A stretch of 64,000 nucleotides of DNA from Helicobacter sp. GTDB taxonomy: Bacteria; Campylobacterota; Campylobacteria; Campylobacterales; Helicobacteraceae. Below the pieces are notes generated by a model. The model was not told the origin of the DNA, ran no database searches, and saw only the letters and a list, made by a program, of their open reading frames with translations. Both the position numbers and the translations under genes were made by a program. Of the stretch, positions 8,316 to 16,808 are shown one piece after another (within the stretch, counting starts at the first letter, position 1; each line of letters begins with the position of its first letter). The stretch spans positions 1 to 64,000 of the forward strand of contig NZ_JAAVGY010000056.1 of the NCBI RefSeq assembly GCF_014799995.1. The letters are read 5' to 3'.

Positions 8316-9839
8316 ATGTATGCGGATTCTGCATTGAGTTTGGTTGTGCCTATTTGCGTTATTGCATTGGTTTTCATTACGCGTAGGGTTGTTCTCTCGT
8401 TATTTGCTGGAATCGTGCTTGCAAGTTTTATGCTTCAAGATTCTATTGCGGACATTTTGCAATATATTTTTGGTGCGGTTATGGGGGTATTTTATAGCGA
8501 GGGTGAGGTGCAATCTAACGCCTTGTATGTGTTTGGGTTTTTGATTGTGCTCGGGATTTTGACGCAGCTTATGCAATGTTCTGGAGGAATGAATGCCTTT
8601 GTGCATTGGGCAAGAGAACGAGTAAAAAGCGCGAGAGGTTCGGAGTTTGTCGCCTTTACTGCGGGAATCGTGATTTTTATTGATGATTATTTCAATGCCC
8701 TAACCGTGGGGCAGATTGCGCGTCCCCTAAATGACGCGAATCATTCCACAAGAGAACGTTTAGCTTATATCATTGATTCCACTTCTGCGCCTGTTTGTAT
8801 TTTAATGCCAATTTCAAGTTGGGGGGCTTATATTTTGGGTATTATGGGCGGGCTGGTTGAAGATACTTCAAGCTTTAGCGTTTTAGCACAAAGCATTTGG
8901 GGCAATTATTATGCTTGGTTTGCTCTGCTTGGAGTTTTTTTAACGATTTGGTGGCAAATCAATCTCCCTGTTATGCGACATAATCAAGGGGTAGGTGTGG
9001 AAGAATTTGATGAAATCAAGCCCCATAGCGGCGGGAATATTTGGCTTTTGATTGTGCCTATCGTGGCTCTGATTGTCTCTGTGGGATTCTTTATTTTTTA
9101 TAGCGGCTACAAAAGCGCGCAAAGTCTGGAATGGATTGAAATGCTTGCCAATGCCCAAACTGGCTTTTCTCTCTTTTGGGGTGGAGTTTGCGCATTAGGG
9201 ATTTCTGTGCTGATTGCTTGGAATCGTATTTGTTGGAATGAATATGTCTTGATTATCAAAGATGGCTTTTTGTCTATGCTGCCTGCAAATCTCATTTTGA
9301 TTCTCGCGTGGGCGATTGGACCTGTGATTAAGAATGATTTGCAGACGGGAATCTATCTTGCTAATTTAAGTAAAGAGTTTTTGGCAAGCGGTGTTTTATC
9401 TGCGAATGTGATTGCTCCTCTTGTGCTGTTTGTTAGTTCGGGCTTTATTGCGTTTTGCACAGGGACAAGCTGGGGGGCATTTGCGATTATGTTACCTATT
9501 GGCGCAAGCATTGCAACCCTTAATGGCATTGATGTAGTATTGAGCATTTCTGCGGTGCTTGCAGGGGCAGTCTATGGCGACCATACTTCACCGATTTCTG
9601 ATACTACGATTCTCTCTGCCACAGGGGCTGGTTGCTCTGTGCAAAGCCACTTTATCACGCAATTACCCTATGCGACAACCGCCGCCTTTGTCGCGTTGGT
9701 TAGTTTTGGTGTTGCGGGATTTTTTGAATCGCTTCTCTTGGGATACTTGGTAGGGCTTGTGCTGATGTTTGGAAGCTTTTATGGATACAAAAGATATTTT
9801 AGCAAGCCCCTTGATTTTAAAGAGACGGGATTGGCTTAG
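8316..9839 (+). CDS. NhaC-family Na+/H+ antiporter
   Basis: A 507-residue inner-membrane protein with roughly a dozen hydrophobic helices, matching Na+/H+ antiporters of the NhaC/ion-transporter superfamily. These exchange cytoplasmic Na+ (or a small organic solute) for protons. Family-like motifs include FIDDYFNALTVGQIARP near residues 124-140, DSTSAPVCILMPISSWGA near 150-170, CTGTSWGAFAIMLPIG near 385-400, and GDHTSPISDTTILSATGAG near 420-440. The start follows AGGAGTTAGGGA. It stands alone. The exact substrate cannot be set from sequence; some members exchange amino acids or dicarboxylates. Confidence 0.85.
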   Translation: MYADSALSLVVPICVIALVFITRRVVLSLFAGIVLASFMLQDSIADILQYIFGAVMGVFYSEGEVQSNALYVFGFLIVLGILTQLMQCSGGMNAFVHWARERVKSARGSEFVAFTAGIVIFIDDYFNALTVGQIARPLNDANHSTRERLAYIIDSTSAPVCILMPISSWGAYILGIMGGLVEDTSSFSVLAQSIWGNYYAWFALLGVFLTIWWQINLPVMRHNQGVGVEEFDEIKPHSGGNIWLLIVPIVALIVSVGFFIFYSGYKSAQSLEWIEMLANAQTGFSLFWGGVCALGISVLIAWNRICWNEYVLIIKDGFLSMLPANLILILAWAIGPVIKNDLQTGIYLANLSKEFLASGVLSANVIAPLVLFVSSGFIAFCTGTSWGAFAIMLPIGASIATLNGIDVVLSISAVLAGAVYGDHTSPISDTTILSATGAGCSVQSHFITQLPYATTAAFVALVSFGVAGFFESLLLGYLVGLVLMFGSFYGYKRYFSKPLDFKETGLA

Positions 9840-10000
9840 AGGTTGTTTATTGAAATTCAAAAAGTAATTAATATTTTTATAATTCATTAAGTTTTCGGGA
9901 TAAAATTTAATTTAGTTTAATTTAATTAGGCGTAAAATATTTTTTTAGTTTGTGTGAGATTGTAAAGACACAAAAGATTTATGAAAGACAGGAGAGCAGT

Positions 10001-11098
10001 ATGTTTGGAAGTCAATACAAAGAACAATTACATCGTGCATTAGAAGAAAACAAACTTCTAAAGGCAAAACTTCAAGAAGCAAAAGAACACAATGAAGAAT
10101 TACACGCGAAAATTCAAGCCGCCCAAGAGGAAAAGGAGAATCCCACTAACAAAATCGGGACTTTTAAAGATATGACTTTAGCCCTTGCAAATGGTTGTGG
10201 CAAGAATCTAAAGATTCTCCAAGATGACTTTGCAAAAACAGTGGATTTGTTGCGTTCTGCAAAAGTTGTCGCGGCAAACAATAAGAAAAATTCTACCGAA
10301 ATTCAAAACATTTTGGCAGAAGGTTTATCTACTATGACTGCGAAGCTTTCAGAATTTAATACAATGATTACACAGGTGCAAAACGATTTTACAGCGATTT
10401 CAAGTGTCATTGCATTGATTACTGATATTTCAGACCAAACCAACTTGCTTGCTCTTAATGCCGCGATTGAAGCTGCAAGAGCTGGAGAACATGGAAGAGG
10501 ATTCGCAGTCGTTGCCGATGAGGTGCGCAAGCTTGCGGAACGCACACAAAAGGCGACAAAAGAAATTGAAATGAATATTCAAGTCGTCCAACAAAACTTC
10601 TCTGAAGTGCAAACTTCCTCTGATGAGATTATTAAAGAAATGGAACATCTAGGAACACAAAACGAAGTTTTAGAGCATATTAACCAATCAGCAGACCAAA
10701 TCTATACCGATACGGATAAAATCCTAACGATTACCTTTGTTGGATTAATCAAACTAGACCACTTGTTTTTCAAAATCAATGGTTATAAAGCAATCTTTAA
10801 TGAAGATATGGAAGCGAAATTTGCAGGGCATCACGATTGCCGCTTAGGTAAATGGTATGATACAGGAACAGGCAAACAGCTCTTCTCTCAATACGCAAGT
10901 TATCCAAAAATTGAGCCACCACATCAAGGAGTGCATGATAACATTATCGCGGGACACGCGTTAATGAAGCAGCACGGCAATGCGCACGATTGCTTAGATG
11001 ATATTTACAAATATTTCCAAGCTGCAGAATTGGCAAGTGATGATGTTGTCAAGTATTTAGACGGACTAGCAGAAGAGAAATTAGCGACTTTAGTATAA
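10001..11098 (+). CDS. tlpD: cytosolic methyl-accepting chemoreceptor with CZB domain
   Basis: A 365-residue chemoreceptor with no signal peptide or transmembrane helices, so it is cytosolic. Residues ~1-55 are coiled coil. The signalling tip is at ~135-190 (ISDQTNLLALNAAIEAARAG, then FAVVADEVRKLAERT). The C-terminus is a chemoreceptor zinc-binding (CZB) domain with HHDCRLGKWYDTG near 277-290 and PHQGVHD and GHALM further on, giving the His/Cys zinc ligands. This architecture is that of H. pylori TlpD, which senses oxidative or energy stress and signals through CheW/CheA. ATG at 10001, after CAGGAGAG, is preferred to a TTG 51 bases upstream. A terminator-like hairpin follows. Confidence 0.85.
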   Translation: MFGSQYKEQLHRALEENKLLKAKLQEAKEHNEELHAKIQAAQEEKENPTNKIGTFKDMTLALANGCGKNLKILQDDFAKTVDLLRSAKVVAANNKKNSTEIQNILAEGLSTMTAKLSEFNTMITQVQNDFTAISSVIALITDISDQTNLLALNAAIEAARAGEHGRGFAVVADEVRKLAERTQKATKEIEMNIQVVQQNFSEVQTSSDEIIKEMEHLGTQNEVLEHINQSADQIYTDTDKILTITFVGLIKLDHLFFKINGYKAIFNEDMEAKFAGHHDCRLGKWYDTGTGKQLFSQYASYPKIEPPHQGVHDNIIAGHALMKQHGNAHDCLDDIYKYFQAAELASDDVVKYLDGLAEEKLATLV

Positions 11099-11124
11099 TT
11101 GGGATTCTATTCCTTATATCTCTT

Positions 11125-11158
11125 AAGTTTGCCACTCTTTTTTGGGTGTTGCAAACTT
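11125..11158 (+). terminator. hairpin downstream of tlpD
   Basis: AAGTTTGC at 11125-11132 pairs perfectly with GCAAACTT at 11151-11158. The inner CACTC pairs with GGGTG across a T-rich loop. It lies 27 bases after the tlpD stop. The T tract after the stem is poor, so termination efficiency is uncertain. Confidence 0.5.
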
Positions 11159-11545
11159 TATACTGCATTGCGAGTTGCACACATTACGATGAAGCAACCC
11201 AAATGAAAGATTAGTTTTGCATTATGTAAGCCGATTTGTTGGCAATCTATCATCTCACATACATTAATTTTATAATAGAATCTTAAAGATGATTGGCAAG
11301 ATTCTCGTTGTTACGAGAGCAGAGCCAGAAGCACACACTGCAAAGCAAAGCTTGCTTAACACTTGTAAATCTTAAATCTCGCATAAAGTAGATTAATTAA
11401 AAGAGGCTCTATTATTAGAGAGTGCCACGATTCCTTTGAGGAATCTCGCAAGGACGCAAGTAGAATCGTGAGTATTAATTGCCGCGAAGATTTTGTAAAT
11501 TTTCTCCTAATTGAAAGCTAATACACAAAGAATCGCAAGGACAAC
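11159..11545. repeat. gene-free stretch with dispersed repeat fragments
   Basis: No gene is visible. It contains degenerate members of the same repeat family as at 1053 and 7474: TACGAGAGCAGAGCCAGAAGC near 11315, and GAGTGCCACGATTCC followed by GAGGAATCTCGCAAGGACGC near 11420-11457. It ends at the stop of hypC. Confidence 0.45.
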
Positions 11546-11809
11546 CTATTGCATAGATTCTTTAAGCTCGGATTCCTCTTCCTCAAGCGTCTTGATGATT
11601 TCTGTATAGGTTTCTAAAGAGAGTTTCGCCTGCTCCTCATCAATTTTGCCCATTACATAGCCAATATGCAACAGCACATAATCCCCAATCTTGATTTCCT
11701 CATTCATTAAATCCAAGCTTGCTTCACGCGTTACGCCTAATGTATCCAGTATCGCAGTATTGTTAGCAGTATCAATCGCAACCACTTTAGAAGGTATGGC
11801 TAGACACAT
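11546..11809 (-). CDS. hypC: hydrogenase maturation chaperone HypC
   Basis: An 87-residue HypC/HupF family protein. It starts MCLAIPSKV with the conserved Cys2 that binds the iron centre, and contains VLLHIGYVMGKIDEEQA. HypC carries the Fe(CN)2CO unit with HypD and delivers it to the [NiFe]-hydrogenase large subunit. The ATG before CLAIP is chosen because Cys2 must be second; upstream in-frame codons lie inside hypB. Its start overlaps the hypB end by 23 bases, so the two are coupled. A C-terminal Glu-rich tail extends beyond the core. Confidence 0.93.
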   Translation of the reverse strand: MCLAIPSKVVAIDTANNTAILDTLGVTREASLDLMNEEIKIGDYVLLHIGYVMGKIDEEQAKLSLETYTEIIKTLEEEESELKESMQ

Positions 11810-12479
11810 AGTTTTCCTCCTTGTTTTGTCGTAAAAATGCACAAAATTTGCGTTGAGATTCTTTATCTTTAGAGGAAACTAAAAACAATGGAATGTCTTT
11901 TTTGAGTTTCTCTAAATCCTCTTGGACTTGAGAAACCTTAAAGTCAAAGACTTCTATCAAATCTGCTTTAGAAATCACGACCGCATCGGCGCATAGAAAA
12001 ATCGTAGGATATTTTAAAACCTTATCATCACCCTCTGGAGTAGAGAGCAGAACAATATTCATATTCGCCCCTAAATCATAGCTTGCAGGACACACAAGAT
12101 TGCCCACATTTTCTATAAACATAAACTCTTTTAACTCGCCTTGTGTGCGTAGATTCTCCAATGCTTCTTTAACCATTAAGGCTTCCAAGTGGCACGCATC
12201 GCCTGTGGTGATTTGGTGTGCATTGACGCCATAAGTTTGGAGACGCTCGACATCACGATTGGTTTGCAAATCCCCCTCTATCACACTAAATTGAAGTAAT
12301 TTGTTTTTTGCAATGTTTTCTAGGAGCGTTGTTTTGCCACTGCCGGGCGAACTCATTAGATTGATGACAAAAAGATTTTCTTTAGCGTAATTTGCGCGCA
12401 ATTCCCTTGCGACTTTATCGTTTTTGGATAGAATCCTTTGTCCTACTTCAATGCTTTTGATTCCATTTTGCGATTCCAT
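11787..12479 (-). CDS. hypB: hydrogenase nickel incorporation GTPase HypB
   Basis: A 230-residue SIMIBI-class GTPase. It has a Walker A motif SSPGSGKTTLLENI near residues 42-55, the metal/switch region EGDLQTNRDVERL, DACHLEA, the NLVCPASYDLGA motif near 130, and the guanine-binding VVISKADL. It has no His-rich N-terminal stretch, so nickel storage is unlikely. HypB hydrolyses GTP to drive Ni insertion into hydrogenase, and in Helicobacter also supports urease. It is transcribed with hypC; hypD lies about 35 kb away in this window. AAAGG precedes the start ATG. Confidence 0.95.
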   Translation of the reverse strand: MESQNGIKSIEVGQRILSKNDKVARELRANYAKENLFVINLMSSPGSGKTTLLENIAKNKLLQFSVIEGDLQTNRDVERLQTYGVNAHQITTGDACHLEALMVKEALENLRTQGELKEFMFIENVGNLVCPASYDLGANMNIVLLSTPEGDDKVLKYPTIFLCADAVVISKADLIEVFDFKVSQVQEDLEKLKKDIPLFLVSSKDKESQRKFCAFLRQNKEENYVSSHTF

Positions 12480-12571
12480 TTTGCAGCCTTTTATTTTTGG
12501 CGCATTGTAGCAAATTTACGCATAAAACCAAAGTCAAATTTAAAATCTAAAACCACTAATGGCAAGTTTGC

Positions 12572-12577
12572 TATAAT
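12572..12577 (+). promoter_or_regulatory. TATAAT -10 box for ribA
   Basis: TTTGCTATAATTCC contains a perfect TATAAT preceded by an extended TTTG-type context. It lies 30 bases before the ribA ATG, in the gap between divergent hypB and ribA. This is the usual Helicobacter housekeeping promoter form with no clear -35. Confidence 0.55.
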
Positions 12578-12607
12578 TCCAAATTAAAAAATTTAAAGAG
12601 AATGATA

Positions 12608-13192
12608 ATGATAGAAGTTTCAAAGCAAGCAAATCTCCCAACGCAATTTGGAGATTTCAAAATCCAATCTTTCAGAGAAAAGAAATCCTTTCAAGGCGAA
12701 TCTTGTGTTTTAGAACATTTGGTGCTAAGGACGGATAAGATTCCAGAAAATCCCCTTGTGCGGGTGCATTCGGAGTGTTTGACAGGCGATACACTTTTAA
12801 GCCTTAAATGTGATTGTGGTGGAGAGCTGCACGCGGCATTGCACAGAATCGCAAAGGAGCAGGGATTCTTGATTTATTTGCGTCAAGAGGGACGCGGAAT
12901 CGGGCTTTTTAACAAAGTCAATGCGTATGCCTTACAGGATACAGGATTGGACACGATTGAGGCAAATCTTGCTTTGGGATTCCAAGAAGACGAGCGTGAT
13001 TATGCAATCGTGAAGTTTATTTTTGACTATTATCATTTGCGTCAAATCCGATTGCTTACCAACAATCCAGCCAAAATTCGTGCATTTGAATCTATGATTT
13101 CACTCACGCGTGAGCCAATTATCGTAGAGTGTAACGCACATAATGCGCATTATATGGAGGTTAAAAAAACCAAAATGGGACATTTACTCTAA
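12608..13192 (+). CDS. ribA: GTP cyclohydrolase II
   Basis: A 194-residue enzyme that opens the imidazole ring of GTP in the first step of riboflavin synthesis. Visible motifs are RVHSECLTGDTLLSLKCDCG with the three zinc cysteines, the YLRQEGRGIGLFNK catalytic loop, and LLTNNPAKIRA. It is a stand-alone RibA without the fused DHBP synthase (RibB) domain. ATG at 12608 has AAAGAG at good spacing, whereas the ATG at 12602 is too close to it. moeA follows after 9 bases, so the two are co-transcribed. Confidence 0.93.
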   Translation: MIEVSKQANLPTQFGDFKIQSFREKKSFQGESCVLEHLVLRTDKIPENPLVRVHSECLTGDTLLSLKCDCGGELHAALHRIAKEQGFLIYLRQEGRGIGLFNKVNAYALQDTGLDTIEANLALGFQEDERDYAIVKFIFDYYHLRQIRLLTNNPAKIRAFESMISLTREPIIVECNAHNAHYMEVKKTKMGHLL

Positions 13193-13201
13193 AGGAATCC
13201 A

Positions 13202-14428
13202 ATGCAACAAAAAATCAGTTATCAAGAAGCAAAAGAGATTCTACAATCCCAAGACATTAAGACTTTGGGGGTAGAACGTGTGTTCTTGCACGATGCTTTG
13301 GGGCGTGTGCTTGCGCGTGATGTGATTGCAACACAAGAAATGCCAGAATCTGCGTGTGCGAATATGGACGGATATGCGATAAATTCCAAATTTTTGCAAG
13401 AAAATGCCAAGATGCAAGAGTTTATCATCTTGGGAGAAAATCCAGCGGGCAATGCGCAGGATTCTCTCTTGCCCCTTGAGAAGCCTTATGCAATTAAGAC
13501 CTTTACAGGGGCAAAGATTCCACAAAATGCCGATAGATTAGTGCCCCTAGAGCATACAGAGAGGGAATCTCAAACCCTGCGCATTTTAGAGATTCCAAAG
13601 GAGGGGCAATACATTCGCCAAAAAGGCGCAAATTATCATAAGGGCGAGAAACTCCTCTCGCAAGGGACGCGACTAAATGCTAATCATATCGGGCTTTTGG
13701 CAAGTTTGAATTGTGTGTTTGTGGAAGTCTTTGAACGCGCAAAAGTCGGGATTCTCGTTAGCGGTAATGAGTTACTAGAAATAGGCGAGAGCACGCAAAA
13801 TGGCGCGAGTATCTATAATGCCAATGGGCATTTACTCGCCGCAAAAGTGTTAGAATGTGGTGGAATCCCAAAACTTTATCCACTTCTAAAAGACAAGAAA
13901 GAGGAGGTGGAAAAATATGTCCATTTAGCTCTTCAAGAGTGTGATTTGGTGATTAGCAGTGGAGGAGCGAGTGTAGGGGATTATGATTTCATCACGGCAT
14001 TTTGCAAAGAGAGAGAAAACGAAATGGTATTCAAAGGAGTGCGAATCAAGCCCGGGCAGCACATAGCTTATGCGCATTTTGAGGGCAAGCAATTCTTTGG
14101 TTTGCCTGGATTTCCAAACTCTACTCTAGTAACCTTTGAACTCTTTGTCAAAGAGATTCTATTGCGCTTAAATGGAACATATTTAGAACAAATCATCTTG
14201 GAGATTCCATTAACAGAGAGTGTCAGCAAAACGGATTCGCGTTTGGAATTTCGCGTGTGCAATGTGCGTAATCTTGAGGGAAAATGGACAATGGATTTCA
14301 GGGATAAAAAGGACTTCCAAAGTGCGATTTTAAACAACTTTTGCCCGCTAGATTCTGCACACAATGGATTGTGTATTTTAGAATCTGCCAAAAGCGTGGG
14401 TGAGCGTGTGCGGGTGATTTTACTATGA
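13202..14428 (+). CDS. moeA: molybdopterin molybdenumtransferase MoeA
   Basis: A 408-residue MoeA that inserts molybdate into adenylylated molybdopterin in the cytoplasm. Motifs include the N-terminal ANMDGYAI near residues 55-62, PAGNA, FTGAKIP with RLVPLEHTE, GILVSGNELLEIG, and the MoCF-domain SSGGASVGDYDF and FFGLPGFPNST. It is full length for the family. It follows ribA by 9 bases and overlaps the DNA alkylation repair gene by 4 (ATGA), so the three form an operon despite unrelated roles. Confidence 0.92.
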   Translation: MQQKISYQEAKEILQSQDIKTLGVERVFLHDALGRVLARDVIATQEMPESACANMDGYAINSKFLQENAKMQEFIILGENPAGNAQDSLLPLEKPYAIKTFTGAKIPQNADRLVPLEHTERESQTLRILEIPKEGQYIRQKGANYHKGEKLLSQGTRLNANHIGLLASLNCVFVEVFERAKVGILVSGNELLEIGESTQNGASIYNANGHLLAAKVLECGGIPKLYPLLKDKKEEVEKYVHLALQECDLVISSGGASVGDYDFITAFCKERENEMVFKGVRIKPGQHIAYAHFEGKQFFGLPGFPNSTLVTFELFVKEILLRLNGTYLEQIILEIPLTESVSKTDSRLEFRVCNVRNLEGKWTMDFRDKKDFQSAILNNFCPLDSAHNGLCILESAKSVGERVRVILL

Positions 14429-15165
14429 AATACAAAGACTATTATGATGCAAATTACATTATAGAATTGTCTGATAAAATCCACGCGGTAAGCCCTGCAT
14501 TTGATGTGCTAAAGTTGCGTCAGATTCTATCAGGGAAGCTAGAGGATAAGGAGCTATTTGCGCGATTGGATTGCATTGTGTTCGCGCTAGTCGAGACAAT
14601 GGGGACTGATTATGCGAACAATATCCATACCTTTACGCAGCTGCTTGGCGAGGAATTGCCCAAAGCGGAGGGAATGTTTAGCTTTGGCTGGTGGTTGTTT
14701 CCTATTTCTCGCTATGTGGAGCGGTATGGGAATTGCGATTGGCGTTTGTCCCTTGACTTCATCAAAGAGCTTACCAAGCGATTCACTGGTGAATACGCTA
14801 TCCGCCCTTTGCTCAAAGAACACCCAAAGGAAGTAATGGACGCGTTGCTTTGCTGGAGCAAGGAGAGTAATGTGCATATTCGTAGATTGAGCAGCGAGGG
14901 CATAAGAATCTCGCTCCCTTGGTCGCAGAAGTTATTTGTCGCACTTGATGAGTTTGAAAAAACTGCGGAAATTTTGACAAATTTGAAAGATGATTCGCAA
15001 AGATTTGTGCAAAAAAGTGTAGGAAACAATCTGAACGATTTATACAAGGAAGTCCCCACAAAAGCCACTTGGCTCATTGCAAAGTGGAGGCAAACTCCCA
15101 CAAGCAAGGCTTGTGAGTGGATTATTAAGCACGGAATGAGAAATCAAGGCAAAAGCAAAATATAA
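14425..15165 (+). CDS. DNA alkylation repair protein, AlkC-like
   Basis: A 246-residue HEAT-repeat protein resembling AlkC (COG4335) DNA glycosylases that excise 3-methyladenine. Family-like segments are MFSFGWWLFPISRYVERYG near residue 90, FTGEYAIRPLLKEHP near 130, the HIRRLSSEGIRISLPW block near 150, and FVQKSVGNNLNDLYKEVP near 195, which is one HEAT-like unit. The start overlaps the moeA stop (ATGA). It has no signal peptide. The family match rests on recognisable motif order; substrate range cannot be judged. Confidence 0.8.
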   Translation: MKYKDYYDANYIIELSDKIHAVSPAFDVLKLRQILSGKLEDKELFARLDCIVFALVETMGTDYANNIHTFTQLLGEELPKAEGMFSFGWWLFPISRYVERYGNCDWRLSLDFIKELTKRFTGEYAIRPLLKEHPKEVMDALLCWSKESNVHIRRLSSEGIRISLPWSQKLFVALDEFEKTAEILTNLKDDSQRFVQKSVGNNLNDLYKEVPTKATWLIAKWRQTPTSKACEWIIKHGMRNQGKSKI

Positions 15166-15241
15166 AAAATATTCAGTGAGGATTTTTCCTTATGGATTGC
15201 AACGAAAATTTTGAAAATTTTATGGCTGCAAATCCAAGCGA

Positions 15242-16159
15242 CTATTCTGCATATAAATCCGTGCTTAAATAACGTTCGCCTGTGTCGCAAAGAATCGTTA
15301 CGATATTTTTGTTAGGATTTTTTTTTGCAATCTCTCTAGCCGCCCATAGATTTGCGCCGCTTGAGATACCGACTAAAACCCCCTCTTGCAATGCTGCTTT
15401 GCGAGATTCCTCAATTGCCCAAGCGACATCTACCTTTAAAATCTCATCAATCAATTCGGTTTTTAGCGTTTGCGGAATAAACCCCGCTCCGATTCCTTGA
15501 ATTTTATGTGGTCCCGGCTTTTCGCCACTGATTACAGCGGAATTAATGGGTTCAACCGCAACAATCTTAACATTGGGATTCTTTGATTTTAACACCTCAC
15601 CTACACCACTTAATGTACCTCCTGTACCCACAGCAGAAACGAAAATATCCACTTTTCCCTCTAATGCCTCCAAAATCTCTAATGCGGTTGTTTCGCGATG
15701 ACTTTTAGGATTGGCTGGATTTTCAAATTGTTGTAAGATGAAAGAATTTTTAATTTTTTGTTGCAATTCTATTGCACGATTGACTGCGCCTTTCATACCA
15801 AGCTCTGGTGGAGTGAGTTCTAGCTTCGCCCCAAGTGCTGCCATTAATCTTCTGCGTTCAATACTCATAGAAGCAGGCATTGTAAGAATTAGCTTAATCC
15901 CTTTGGTTGCACAGACGCAAGCAAGCCCAATTCCGGTATTACCGCTTGTGGGCTCAATAAGGGTTGTATTTTGATTGATTGCGCCACTTTGAAGAGATTC
16001 TTCAATCATACCTAGTGCGATTCTGTCTTTGACGGAACCGCTAGGATTGAGAAACTCACATTTCGCATAAATGTTTGCTTTTGCCTCATTAGATAATGCG
16101 CGTAATTTCAAAAGTGGTGTATTACCAATCGCCTCTGTAATGGAATAAATGACTTTCAT
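15242..16159 (-). CDS. cysK: O-acetylserine sulfhydrylase (cysteine synthase A)
   Basis: A 305-residue PLP-dependent enzyme making cysteine from O-acetylserine and sulfide. Visible are TPLLKL at the start, NPSGSVKDRIA with the PLP lysine, PTSGNTGIGLA, the phosphate-binding VGTGGTLSGVG, and GISSGANLWAA near the end. ATG at 16159 is preferred to one five codons upstream because it fits the family start (MKVIYSITEAIGNTPLL) and has AAAGG at good spacing. It converges on the alkC-like gene. The fold also fits cystathionine beta-synthase-like reverse transsulfuration roles. Confidence 0.92.
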   Translation of the reverse strand: MKVIYSITEAIGNTPLLKLRALSNEAKANIYAKCEFLNPSGSVKDRIALGMIEESLQSGAINQNTTLIEPTSGNTGIGLACVCATKGIKLILTMPASMSIERRRLMAALGAKLELTPPELGMKGAVNRAIELQQKIKNSFILQQFENPANPKSHRETTALEILEALEGKVDIFVSAVGTGGTLSGVGEVLKSKNPNVKIVAVEPINSAVISGEKPGPHKIQGIGAGFIPQTLKTELIDEILKVDVAWAIEESRKAALQEGVLVGISSGANLWAAREIAKKNPNKNIVTILCDTGERYLSTDLYAE

Positions 16160-16697
16160 TGCTCTACCTTTCAAAATAAATTAAAAATAAAGATAATAAT
16201 TCTGTATGCAATGTTTATTTCAAAAACTCGCTTATCATATTTTATTAAGTTCATTTTATGTGTGTTTTATAATAGAAATAAAATTAAAATTTTATTAAAT
16301 CTTAGTTAATATTTGAATGGGTTGATTTTATCTTAGAATGTGTCTAGGAAATATTTTGGAATTTTCGTTTTTTATAATATTTTTCTTGATTGTTGGAGAA
16401 AATTTAAAATATAGTGGTGTAAATCTTAAGAATCAATACGCTAAAGTCCAAGCATAATTGTTGATTCTAATTTCATAAAATTCAGCAATCTGAGATAAAA
16501 ATACTTAATTCTAAAAGAGTTTCAATGCTATTTCTTTATTCTAAAGTGGATTCAGGTATCCAACTTGATTTCTCTTTAAATCTTTACCATACATAGAGAG
16601 CCTTGGGGGGATTCTTCATTTTATCTTGATTTCCATAGCATTCTTTTTGGATTCTATCATTGGCTCTAATTTGTATTACTTTTACTTTGTCTCTTTC
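16160..16697. other. AT-rich gene-free stretch upstream of cysK
   Basis: No intact gene is seen apart from the short remnant at 16584-16700 described separately. The stretch is very AT-rich and should hold the minus-strand cysK promoter, but no single -10 element stands out. Confidence 0.5.
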
Positions 16698-16700
16698 CAT
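16584..16700 (-). pseudogene. 38-codon remnant behind the displaced vgrG tail
   Basis: An ATG at 16698-16700 opens a 38-codon frame (MERDKVKVIQIRANDRIQKE...) ending at TAA 16584-16586. Its ATG is the last three bases of the 89-bp repeat whose other copy provides the start of the type VI cargo gene at 20313. It therefore looks like the 5' end of another cargo gene that has been truncated. The encoded peptide matches nothing I recognise. Confidence 0.4.
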
Positions 16701-16786
16701 TTACTTTTCTACCCTAAGCTTCCCTTTAATACTAATACCCTCTTGGTCTATTTTAATAATATTCTCTCCAACTTGTAGGATTATTG
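16698..16786 (-). repeat. 89-bp displaced vgrG tail, copy 1
   Basis: Identical at 88 of 89 positions to 20311-20399 (single C/T difference at 16769). On the minus strand it encodes a vgrG C-terminal tail (IILQV, ENIIKIDQEGISIKGKLRVEK) followed by a stop and the ATG of the next gene. Here it lies 22 bases after the stop of the 417-residue gene, detached from any vgrG body. Confidence 0.85.
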
Positions 16787-16808
16787 TAGTATTATTTTAT
16801 AAAGGCAA

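Noticed and set aside
8816..8826. G6 tract in the nhaC-type gene as a phase-variable site
   Set aside because: It is only six bases, inside an intact frame, and codes for conserved SWGA residues.
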